From: Edaphochlamys debaryana
Taxonomy: Eukaryota > Chlorophyta > Chlorophyceae > Chlamydomonadales
DNA length: 64,000 bases
Assembly: GCA_016858145.1 (NCBI GenBank)
Contig: JAEHOE010000003.1
Location: forward strand, 2,480,001-2,544,000
Direction of reading: 5' to 3'
Shown: piece by piece, positions 33,901 through 45,900 of the stretch
Numbering within the stretch: position 1 is the stretch's first letter
Layout: every line of letters starts with the position of its first letter
The notes under the pieces: model-generated
Told to the model about the DNA's origin: nothing
The model's input: the letters and a program-made list of their open reading frames with translations, nothing else
Databases searched by the model: none
Translations under genes and position numbers: made by a program

Positions 33901-36900
33901 GGGGAGGGTAAAGCGCAAGACTCACGAGAAGTGCGGGCGGCCCCGGGCGCCGCCGGCGCGCCCGCTCGCATCTTCTGCGCCCAAGACATGGGCCCGGGCG
34001 CCCGCTGCTGCCCCGCCGGCGCCGCCGGCTCGTCGCCCCAGCTGGGCACCATCGAGTCCTCCGGCTGCTGCTGCGGTTGGTGAGCGACGTACTGCGGCGG
34101 CGCGAGGGCGCCGTACGGCGGTTGGAAGGGCACGTGCTGCGGCTGGAAGGGCGCCGGCGCGGGCGTTGCCGGGGCGGCGGCGGAGCCGCCGCCGACGCCC
34201 ATGAGCGCGAGCAGGTCGTCCGTCTCGTCCTCCTCCATGGCCTGCGGCGGCGCCGCCGCGGTTGGCATCTGGACGAGCGGCTGCACGGGTCCGCCGTACG
34301 GCGACGGTTGGCCGTACGGCGGCATGCCCGGCGGAGGCATCATGCCCGGCGGCGGCGGCATGACCGGCATCCCGGGCCGTGCCATCCAGGGCATGCCAGG
34401 CATACCCGCAAACGCCGCCGGCGGCGGCGGGCCCACCCCCGGGATCCCCGGCGGTGGCATCACTAGCGGGCCGCCGGGGACGCCGAACGGCGGCGGCGGC
34501 ATGCCCGGCACCGCCGCCGGCGTGGCGTACGGCAGCGGGGTGTGGCGCGGCGCGTTGGGCGGCGCGAGCGAGGGGTCGCGGTAGGCCTCGACGGGGAATG
34601 GCGGGAGCTTGCCCCTTTGGCCGTAATCCTTGTAGTTGTGTACGGCCATAGAGCAGATGAAGTGCAGGCGGAAGGCGACGGCGCCGTCCGAGTTGGGCTC
34701 GACGTTGTACGCGCTGGCTGCGGCACGCACCTCGGCCTCGACATCAACGACCACCGGGAAGACGTAACCCTCGATCACGGACCACTCCGGCGGCGGCTCG
34801 AGCGGGTACGGCACCTGCAGGGGGTAGTCCTCGACGGGCGGCAGCGGCGGCGCGTCGAGCGCGGGCTCTGGCGCCGCCGGCACCTCCGACAGGTCCATGC
34901 CCTCGCCGCCGGTGAGGTCGACGGCGCCGTCAGCGGCGTCGTCGGCGCCGCCAGCGGCGGCGGCGGCAGCCTCACCGGGGGCCTTGCGGGCGCGGCGGGG
35001 CTTGGCACCCTTGGAGCCGGTCTCCTCAGGCTCGAAGCCGGGGACGAAGTTAGACTTGGCAGCCGGAGCCGGAGCCGGGGCTTTGGCGGCAGCGGCGGCT
35101 GGGCCGGGCTTGCCGCCGGCGGCGGGCTGGCCGGGCTTGCCGCCGGCAGCCGGCGGAGCGCCCTTGCCGCCCTGGGCCGGCGGCGCCGCTGCGCCGCCCT
35201 TGCCGCCGGCGTCTTTGCCGCCGGGGCCGCCCTTGCCGCCGGCAGGCGGCGGCCCCTGGCCCTGCCCCTGCGGACCGCCCTTGCCTCCCGCGTCCTTGCC
35301 GCCCTTGCCCGGCGGTGCCGCTGCCACCGCCGGCCCGGGCTTGCCGCCCGGTGGCGGCGCGCCAGGCTTGCCGCCGGCAATCGCCGCCGTCGCAGCGGCG
35401 CTGGCGGCGGGGCCCTTGCCCGCCGCCGCGGCCGCCGGACCGGGGCCGGCGTCCCTGCGGCCAGACGGCCCCGCCGGCGCGCCGCGCGCCTCCGCCTCCT
35501 TTCCGCCCGGCCCCGGCGGCACCTTGTCGCCCCGGTCCCTCTCCGCCGCCAGGCGCGCCGCCATCGCGCCGCCGCCCTTGCCGCCCTTGGCCTCCCGCTC
35601 GCGCTCCTTGGCAGCCGCAGCCGCCGTCTCCTTCTCCTTGGCCTCGCGCTCCTTGTCCTCGTCCTTGGTCCAAATGCTATCGTCGTCGGGGTCGATGCGA
35701 AAGTGGAAGTCGCTGTAAGCCGACTGTGCCTTGGCCTGAGGGAGGTGAGGGGAAGCGAGGGTAGGTTTAGCGGTTGGTCCAGGACTTTGCAATAGCCTAA
35801 CGTGGAGAGGAGGAGGGTGTACGAGTCCAGAGCCGAGTTCGCCTTGGCCTTACGGGGGCATACGGTAGCAGGAGGTTGTGGGGTTTGGAGCGGTTGCGGC
35901 AGATGCGACACCGACGGAACAGGCCGGAGCGGAACGTACAACCCCGCCGCTCCCGTGCCCAGCAGACAGCAACCGGCGCTTGCCCCCACCTTCCAGACCC
36001 ACACCCCTCACTACCCCCCCAGTCCAACACCACCTCTCCCCTTCATGCACAGGCGCACCGCACCTTTTCCCGCTCCTCCCGCTCCCGCTCCTCCTTGGCG
36101 CGCTTCTCCGCCTCGCGCCGCTCCTCCTCCTCCCGCTCCCGCTGCCTCTCGGCCTCCTCTTCGTCCTCCGCCGCCGCCTCCTCCTCCGCCGCCTTGGCCC
36201 CCACGGCCGCCTGCTTCTTCGCGGCCGCAGCAGCCGCCTTCTCCCGCTTCTTGCGCTCCTCCTCCGCCGCCTTCTCCGCCTTGGCCTTGGCCTTCTCCTC
36301 CTCCTCCCGAATGAACAGCTTCTGCATTGGGCATGAAGGCCGAGGTAGGGGTAAACAAAAGAGAGCTTGGTCGAGCCAAGGAGGAGTTCGTGGGGGTGGA
36401 GGGCCGGGATGGGGTTAACCAAGCGAGAGCTCGGCAGCCCGAGGACAGGGCGGGAGTAGTGAGCAAGCCCAGTGGGTTGCAAGGCAAGGAGAAGGACGGG
36501 GCAGGGGCGCTGCTTGCGCCCCACGCCCCACGCGTTGCTGCCACGGGCGCCACACAGCGCCGGCCCGGGTACTCGAAAACACGCAGGCCCGCCCAGCACC
36601 TCCCCACCTCCTGCATGGCCGAGACCTCGTTGTGCAGCTGGTGCATCAGCCAGCGCTGGCCCAGGCCCAGGCCCGCCACCCCAATCTGGGGGCGTTGGGG
36701 AGAGCAAACGAGGAATGGGGGCGGATCGGATCATGGCTACGGCAGGTTACGGGAGACTAGAAAGCGGCGGGCGGTGCACCACGGCGGCTCTGCGGAGCCG
36801 CGTAGCTGTTGAGCGGGCGGAGAGGCGGCAGGCAGCCGGGCATACCGACGCCGACCGCCGCCCCAACCCGCCACCAACCCTGGCCCCACCCCCCACCCCC

Positions 36901-39900
36901 CGCCCACCTCCAGGGCGGGGTCAGCGCACAGCGCATAGTGCAGCGTCGAGCGGGCCTGCACCTGCAGCGCCTCCACCGACATGTCCACCACGGCAAGGTG
37001 CAGGCCGTACAGCTGCATGCAGTACAGGTGCCGTACGGCCACACACGGGAAGGCGGGGGGCGGTCGGTGAGGCGCGAGTTCGCCGGTTGGAGAGGCCAGG
37101 AAGCGGCTAGGAGGAAGCCGGCTCGCTCCCCGACTCCTTGAGAAGGATTCCGGACCGCCCCACACCACCAGCACCCCACCCTCCTACGCACCCACCTTTC
37201 CCCCCTCCCCTGCACATCCCTCTGCCCCACCTGCAGCGCCCCCACCACGCGAGCGCCCAGTGCGGGGCTGATCCCCCCCCCCTGATATACGACGCACGCC
37301 ACGCAAAACACACGCCCACAGCCCCCGCTGTCCCCCCGCCCCTACCTGCAGCGCCTGCAGCGCCCCCACCATGCGGTCCGCCAGGGCGGTGGCCCTTCCA
37401 TGACACACGCACGCCGTGCAAAACGCACGCCCACAGCCCCCTCCGTCCCCCCTCCCCTGCCCCCGCCCCCACCTGCAGCGCCTGCAGCGCCCCCACCAGG
37501 CGGTCCGCCAGGGCGGTGGCGTCGCTGGGGTCCACGGCCTCGGGGCTGCCGCCGCGTACACCCGAGCCCGGGCCGGCCCTGGAGGGGAGCGGAAGAGGGG
37601 GTGTTGGACTTTGACGAAGCAGGAAGGGGGGTGTAAGGAGCGGCGGCGGGTGGGGAGGGGAGGGAGGGAGGTGGCGCAGGCACACGCGGGCGCAAGGGTT
37701 GTGGGGAGGAGGGTAGTTCCCAGCGAGGCATGGTCGCGTGCTGCGGGGCGCGCTGGCGCAGGCACACGTGGCAGCACCGTACTGTACGTGGCTGTACGGG
37801 CGCGGGTGTACTGCAAGTGCGGGCGCGGCGGCTGCTTACCCGATGGCCGTCGTCCGGTAAGCTGTGAGGTTCTGCGGCGTGCCGTGAGGAGAAGGTCAGG
37901 AGCCAGGCGACAGCAGTTGTTAAGCAGGCAGCTTCATAAGTGGGCTGTGGTAGAGATAGACAGCAGCGAGCCGCCCCAGAGGCCCCGGGACCGCGCATGC
38001 GAGCCCCGACCGGCCTGACGCCGAGTGCGAGGCTGCGAGCCGCCCCCGCCCCATGCAACCTTCCGCAACGCTTGTGACCAGGCCGCTCAACGAGCAAGGA
38101 CTTGAGCTGCAGCTAGGGTCGGCGCACACCCGCGCGCACTCACGGCTCACCTCCGCCTGGAGGTGAGCGCCCCGGACCATCTTGTCCACGAAGTCCACCT
38201 CCGTTGATGCGGTCTGAGGGCGGAGGGCGGCAGCCGGAGGGCGGCAGGCAGGCACGGTCAGCCACCCGACGTGAACCAAACGACGGGGCATGCTGGCGCC
38301 GCAGCCTGGGAGCATCCCCCTCGGCGGGGCAGCCCGTGCGGACGGCGCTCGTTCCGGTCCGTTCCGGTCCGTGGTGGGGCTCAGACCAGTCTGATCCGGT
38401 CCAGTCCGGTCCGGTCCAGTCTGGTCAGATGGAAGTAGGCTACGGTCGGACTGTATGATCTCACGTGCAGCTCGGTGCTTAGTTCGTCCTTGCGCCGCTT
38501 CTCCAGCTCGGCCTTGGCGTCCGTCTTGTTCTGTGGCAAGTCAAGAGGGAATGGGAGAGGCAAATGTTCTTGTGCGCAAGGCAAGTTCGGGCGGGATTGA
38601 CGATCAAACGGGGTCAAGGGCCCCTTGACCCCGGCCCCTGCTGACATGGCCAGCGCGCCCAGGGTGCGCACCTCTGCCTCCGCACCTCTCCCTTGCACCT
38701 GCCCTCAGAGCCCCGGCGCACCTTGCCCTTGCCGCCCTTGCCGCCGGCCTTGGCCGCCGCCGCCGACCCGGCCGACTCCTTCTTGTTCAGGTCCTCCAGG
38801 ACCTGATTCAGCCGGTCCTTGACGCTGGTGACCTCCTGCGGGCAAAGGCAGAGAAAGGCAGGCAAACACGTGAAAGGCATGGCGAGGAAAAAGCACTTCT
38901 GCAAGAGGATGCGCGAGGCAGCATGCACGAAGGAGCTGGGTACGCGCGACGACGTGTTTTGTTCACGACGGGCGTCGGCGCCCGACTCCAGGAAACCCCT
39001 CCACAAACGCCGGCACGCTACCGGCACGTCGCCGCGCTATGCCACGCTCACGTACACCGGCATGGGCTGGTGCGGCCCTCCCCCCCCACACGCAGCCCAC
39101 GCACGTTCAGGCGCGCCGCGTATGCGACGGTGGCCACCCTCAGCATGCGGGCGTTGAGCAGGTAGGCGTCGCCCGTGACCTCCTGGCGAGCGCGGGCCAG
39201 CTCCGCCGCCGCCTGGGCCAGCGGCAGGGGCTTGTCGAGGCGCGGGTCGGAGCACTCGGCGGCCGCCGCCTCGGCCTGGAGGCAGAGAGGGGGAGGGGGA
39301 GAAGGGTAAAAGGGAAGGGGAGGGACGAGGGTGAAGCTGGGGTTGAAGGGTGGGGCAACGCGTGGGGCACGGAGAGCACGAGAGCGCGGCATTTGAGAGG
39401 CCCGCCAGGGGCCCACGTGGGCCCAGCCCTGGACGGTTGCATTAGTCACGCGGGGCCCTCGCAGGCCCACCTTGTCCAGCAGGAGGCACGCCTGGGGGCT
39501 CAGGCGGGACCGGGCCGCGTCCACCACCTGGGGTGGGCGGGGAAGGGGGGGGGCGGGGGATATCGATTTAACGAGTTGGAAACCGATTGACACCGGTCGA
39601 AAGAGAAGGCTTGGCAGGAAGGGAGGGGGCGGGGGACGATTGGCCAGAGTTGAGGTGTGCGGTACAGGGTCTACCGTGTGGAGGAAGGCGGGGCGTGCCG
39701 CCACCCTCACCCTCACATAGGGCTTCTGCTCTCCCTCTCTCCCTTTTGCTCCTTCCCACTTCGTCCCCAACGCCGCACCGAGCCCACCTTCTGCCTCAGG
39801 CCCTCGTCCTTGATCTCCTGCAGCAGGTACACCCACAGCTGGAGGGGGAGCGCAGGAGGGGGGAGGGGGGTCAAGGGGGAGAGCGGAGTGGGCGCGAGCT

Positions 39901-42900
39901 GAGAAGAAGAAGCCGAGGCAAGCGGGGGGGGGGGACCCAAGGCAGCGCCACGCACATTGGTGGGCGCGGCCCAGCGGCCAGCCATCCCGCGGAGCGCCAA
40001 GCCCACCGAGCGTTCCCAATTCCCATTATGCGGCACGCTTCCATACTCGGCCCCAGCCCCAGCCCCCGCCGGATGACTCTGCCCCTGCCCCCTGCCTGCC
40101 TCCCCCCCACCAAAAACCACGCCTCCTCTCCTCCTGCTCCTCCCCTCCTACTCCTCCCCTCCCGCTCCTCCCCTCCTGCTCCTCCCCTCCTCCGCACCTT
40201 CATCACGCGCGCCGCCTGCTCCCGCCAGTCCTTGGCCGCCAGCTGCCGGAGGGAGTCCATGAGCGCAGCACGCGCCGCATCCACCGCCACCTCGCGCAGC
40301 GAGAACATGGGCGGGTCCTCGGGGGCCCCGGTCAGGCCCAGGTCGGGCCCGCCCGGGGCCAGCAGCTCCTCCACCAGGCACTGCTCGGCTGCGGGGGGTG
40401 GGGGAGGCACGGTTTAGGGTTTGGGGTTGTTTAGGGAGGCCAGGGGTGGGGAGAAGCGTTGGGGTGAAGACGTGGTCAGGGGAGGGGTGGGGTGCGTGAG
40501 GGAGGGAGGGAGGGTACTATTGTCGAGAGATGCGGCGCGCGAGCCCGGGTCGCTTAGATGGATGCAGCCATGCAGGGGTGCGTGCCCTGTACGGCCCCTG
40601 CCGCCAGCCCCCACGCCTCACCGTCGGCGGTGCCCGGCGGCGGCGGCACGGCGGTCCCCTCCAGCACCATGTCCAGCAGCTCCTCGGCCTCGCGCGTGCA
40701 CAGAATGTCCTGCGGGCAGCAGGGGGAGGACGGGAGGTGAGCGGGCAGCATGCGGTGAACGGGCGAAAACGGGAACAGGCGGGCAACAGGGAAGGCAGTG
40801 CGTCAAATGATACGCTACAGGTACGCTAAAAGGGTAGGATTCCCCGGTTCGAAACCACGGATCCCACTCACGTCCGGATACACCAGCGCCTCCCGGAGCG
40901 CCCACTCGCTGTACTGCTCCATGGGGTAGAAGTCCAGCAGCCGGGCCCGCTCGTCCTCGGATCCAGGATCCAGCGGCAGCGGCTGCACGCCGTCGGGCAG
41001 CGGCGGCAGCCGCAGGTACGTCGTGTCGAGCTCATCGCCGCCGCCGCCGCCGGCCCCGCCGCCGCCGCCCTTGCCCTTCTTGCCCTTGCCGCCGCCGCTG
41101 CCCGCGGCGGCGGAGCCGCCGCCGGCGATGTTTGATACGGATCCGCATCCGGCGGCGGTGGGGTGGGCGTCGATGGCTTTGCGGATGGCGTGGGCGACAC
41201 GGAGGCGCAGCAGGCGGCGCTGCTTGCGCTCCCAGGCGCGCCGGGAGAGGGCGGCGTAGCCCGCCTCGGAGAGCCGCACCTTGTCCTTCTCCTCTGCCAA
41301 GACAAGGGTTCGGGGCGCGGGAGGGGCGAATGGGGACGTGAGGTGGGGCGCGGGGTGTGATGTGGTTCCGCGCAGTCCCCAGACAGTCCCCATCCTCCCG
41401 CCTCGCCTCGTCAGGCTCCCGCCTCGCCCCACGCGGGGGATGAGGCTGTCAGCCCCGCCGAGCCAAAGCCATCACATCAACACCCGATCGACCCCAGCCG
41501 GCACTCCCCATTCTCCCAGAAGGAGAAACCCAAAACCCCGACCCGCCCATCCCCCCCCAAACCCCGACCCACTCGGCAGCAGCTCCAGCGCAAACAGCTC
41601 CTCCCTCGCCAGCCGCTGGTGCTCCGCCAGGCGCTCCTCCAGGTGGGGCGCGGTGCCGGTCACGCGGCTGCCCAGCACGGACAGCACGAACAGGCGCAGC
41701 GGCAGCAGCTGCGGCGTGCTCAGCATGCGCAGCAGGCCCGACTTGTCCAGGGAGGCGGCGGTGAGGGGCTGCGGGACCTGGTCCAGACTGCGGGTAGAGA
41801 TCATGGGGAGACGTGGGGTTTAGGGGTTGCGGCTAGGGACTTCGGGTTGGGGATCAACTCGGGCGGGATCGGGTGACACGTGCGGGCAGTGGGGCCGCGT
41901 CCCCCCGCCAATGCTGGCCTCGCCTGCCCTGCCCTGGTCAGCCTTGCGGCGGGCCCGCGGCTCCACCCACGTGCCCACCACTGGCAGCCTCACACCACCA
42001 CCGCCACCACCGCCACCGGCACCCTTCCACCCAAAGCTCGCGTCGCCAAGGCAACTGAGGCCGTGCCCAGGCTCTCCGCAAGCTATGCTTCCCTGGCGCA
42101 GGCGACGAGATCCTGCTCAGTGAACACCACCACCCCGCCACCACCACCGCCCTTCCCGCCCCGCGCTCACGGCTTCTTGCAGGCGGAGGACAGGTGCAGG
42201 CGCAGGGTGGCGCTCAGGCGGTAGCCCAGGTCCACACCGCCGGCCTGGGGAAGGGGGAGCGGGCAGCAGCAGCAGCAGGCTCAGCCCTCAGCTGCCGTGT
42301 TATATGAATTAACTCTCGACTGCCGTGTCCGAGTCAGTTCTCTGCAAACGCCCTACAGCGCCAGCCCAACCTCCTCCCGCCCAAATCCACCTCCCCAGGC
42401 TGCGCAGGATGCACCATCAGTACGCCCCGCCATCATCCTCCAACCCACGCGACCTCCATAACCCCCAGAGCCTCCAAGCGTCCCGCCATCCCCCCGCACG
42501 TCAGTGGGCCCACCGCAGGCTCTCCCCGGGCCTCCAAACCCCCCGTGGACCCTCCGTGCGCCCCTTTCCGAGCCCCCAACAGCCCACCTCCAGCCTCCAG
42601 GACCCGTAGGGCGTCCAGGATGACCCTCCATCACCCTCCCCACGGCGGGGCCCCCGTGGGCCTCCAAGCGGGCCTTAGGTGGGCCCTCTATGGACCCCGA
42701 CCCCCCACACCCCCACCTCCAGGACCCGCAGGGCGTCCACGATATCCCGCCGCCAGCCCTCCTCCGCCTCCGCCCGCTCCGCCGCCGGCAGCTCCCGCTG
42801 CTCGAACTCCAGGTACGGCCCGAAGGCGGGGTCCGAGTAGTCCTCGTCCTCGGGCAGGGGCTCGCCCTTGGCGGCCGCCTCCGTGATCTGGGCAGGACGG

Positions 42901-45900
42901 GGTGTGTGGTGGTTGGGGTGGAGGCGGGGTGAGGGGGTTGGAAAGGTATCGTATGGAGTTGGGTGGGGCCCCAAAGCCGCCGCATCCTCCCGGCAATGGA
43001 GGCCGTGAAGCCTGCCCAGTCCCAGTCCCAGTCCCAGTCCCAGTCCCAGTCCCAGTCCCCTCCCCAAAACCCCCCACTACCGGACGCGCTCGCCCCTGGT
43101 CGGCGCTAAAATCCCACTGCTCGGCTCGCCCCGAGCTCCCTCCCCAAGGCACACATGCGCACGCCAGCCCTGGAGCAGCTTCCAGCTACTGCACTCTCAA
43201 CCGCTGACGGCGCCCCCCAAACCCCGATCGATCAACCGCTTATGCCGCCCCAGACACTGCGGGACACCGAGGGACTCTCAAGGGACACTGAGAGCGAACG
43301 CACGCCCCCGCGCACCTTTTTCCTGCGCTCCCGGTCCCGCTCCTCCGCGTCCCGCATCTGCACCGGCATCTCCCCAAACAGCCGCCGGACCACCTCGCGG
43401 TGCTCCTGGGGGGGGAGGGCAAGCGGGAGGGAGGGCGGGAGGGATGGTGTCGTGAGGAATGAGTGGTGCTGCACCCGCGAGCCTCGGCAAGGCGCCGTCC
43501 GGCGCCGCAACCAAACGACCGCCCGAACCGCTGCCAATCGTTGCCAACCGCCCAACCGCCAACGGCCAACGCACCGGCTTGTTGGTCTTGACCACGCACA
43601 GCACCGCTGTGAGCGCGTCCGCCTGCATCAGCTCGCCCCCGGCTGACGCCATGTAGTCAGCCAGTCGGGCCAGGCGCAGGCCCGTGGCGTCCAGGCCCGC
43701 AGCCGCACCCGCCCCGGCGGCGGCAGTGGGTGGGGCGACGGCCTCCTTGGCGCCCTTGCCGCCCTTGGAGGAGGCGGTGGGGGGGGCGGAGGGGGCGCGG
43801 CCGGAGAGGGGCAGCACGCCGCGTTGCTGAAGGACGGCGGCGTAGCCCTGGGGGTGGAGAGGGGGCCGGGTCGGGGGGCGGGTGGGATGTGGTGGCAGGC
43901 GTGCGAGGCCCGCGGCGGTGCCCTATCCGGGGACCCAAGCCCCGGGCGCCGCCTGCCGTAGACGTACTACATGCCGTGCCGTACAGGTGCCGTACAAAAC
44001 TAACGCCCACGCACCTTGATCAGGCTCAGCGGGTCCCCGAGGCGCTGCAGCACCTTGTCGACCCCCTCCTCCGCGGACGCAAACGCGTCGCACAGCGGGG
44101 CAACCTGCGCCCGCAGCACGCACGCAGCAGGCACAGCACGCACAGCAGGCCAGCCATGCGGCGGTCAGGTCCCCGGTCACAGCACACGGCACGCCGCGCA
44201 CAGCGCGTGGACGTTTCCGCGCCGACTGCCCTGCCGACCCCGGGCACAGCGCGGCACGGCAGGGGCCACAGCACCAGGAGCGCCCACCCGCGCCGGCCCT
44301 TCCCGAGCCCAAACAGCACATGACGCGTTACACCCACCTGCCAGCCACCGGCGGGCGGCACCGATACCCCCGCCACTGCGAGGGGGGGGAGGAGCAGGCG
44401 GTTGCAGGTCGGTTGGCGAGCGTTCAAGTCCCGGCCCGACGAGACAGTGCAACGCTTCGACGCCTGAAGACGTCTTCCCGTCCCATGCCCGCCTCTTGGG
44501 ACCCTCTCTCGTGCCTCCCGCTCTCGGGCCTCACTCCCACGGTTTGTCAACCGTAACGCAGAGGTTGCAACTGTCAACTGACTCACCCACGACGGATTGC
44601 TCGGCCATGTTGTTGATGACGTCATGCCGCGCCAGCTCGCTCAGCTCGCCCAGCTGGCTGGCGAACTTGACGCGGGCGGAGGCGCTGGGGCCGTACACGC
44701 GGTTGGTCTGCGGCGGTTGGAGCCGTTGGCAGTTGGCCGTTGGGGCGGGTCTGGCAACGACACTGCAGGCCCAGGATACCAGCCCGAGCACGCCATGCAC
44801 GGTAACCCTCCCCCGCGCCCTCGCCCTCAACCCCACCCCGACCCGCCACACCCACCCCGCCCTACCTCCTCCAGCTCCTTGCCCGGCCGCAGCAGGCCAG
44901 CCCCAGAGCGGACCTTCAGCAGCGTCTCCGCCACCGCCGACCTATGGGGCAGAGGGAAACCGGGGAACGCATGAGAAGGCGAGCCGGGACGCAGTAGGCG
45001 TGTGACAATGCGGCGAGCTAGGCGGTGCAAGAGCGCCCCTCTGCACAGGTCCCCGCGGCAGACCCGCCACGACTGTCCGGCCAAGCCCTGGAACCGTTGC
45101 GACAGCGGTCACAGCAGCCCCGCCGCGCCCCCGAAAGAAACCACACACGCGCAGGCGCAGGCGCACAAACACGCACGCACACATGCACGCACCCGGGTGC
45201 GTCGTCCGCGCCCGCGCCCAGCTGAAGCAGCAGGGCCTGACGGGGAGCAGCCGGGTGCGAACAGAGGGGTTAGCGCACAGGCGACAGGCAGAGGGCAACA
45301 CAGCGAGGACGGGTAGCGAGGTCCTGGCTACAAGTGAAGGCGGTGATGGGGAGGGGGCTATGGGATGGGTGGGCGAGACGTCGTCCGACCCAGCCTTCAA
45401 ACCGCCCCTGCATCACAACCGCCCATCCCACCCGATCCCCTCCACCACCAACCCCCTCCACCGCCCAACCTGCCCAACCTAACCCCGACCCACTAACAAC
45501 AAAGTAACGCAACCCAATCCAACCAAACCATGTGTGTACCTTCTCCGGATGCACTGCCGCGCCCTGCACCCCGCTCAGGAACTGCTGCTCGTTGTGGCCC
45601 GGGAACATGGGCTGGTTGGGGAGCCAGGCCAGGGTGGTCAGGTGGGACACCACGGATGAGCCCTCCTCCTGCAGCCGGCGGGGGGCGGGGGGCAGTGGGC
45701 GGAACGGTGTGTTGGGCTTCGGGCGGGATCACGCCGCGGAGGGGGGCTACAAGCCGAGCACGAGGGCGCTGGCAAGGCCCGGCTGGCTAACCGCCAACTC
45801 CCAACCGCCAACGGCTCCGCACCTTGAGCGCGTCCAGCAGCCACGACACGAACTCCTTGACGGTCCCGAAGGTGGCGCCCTTGTCCCCCTCGGCCCCGGC

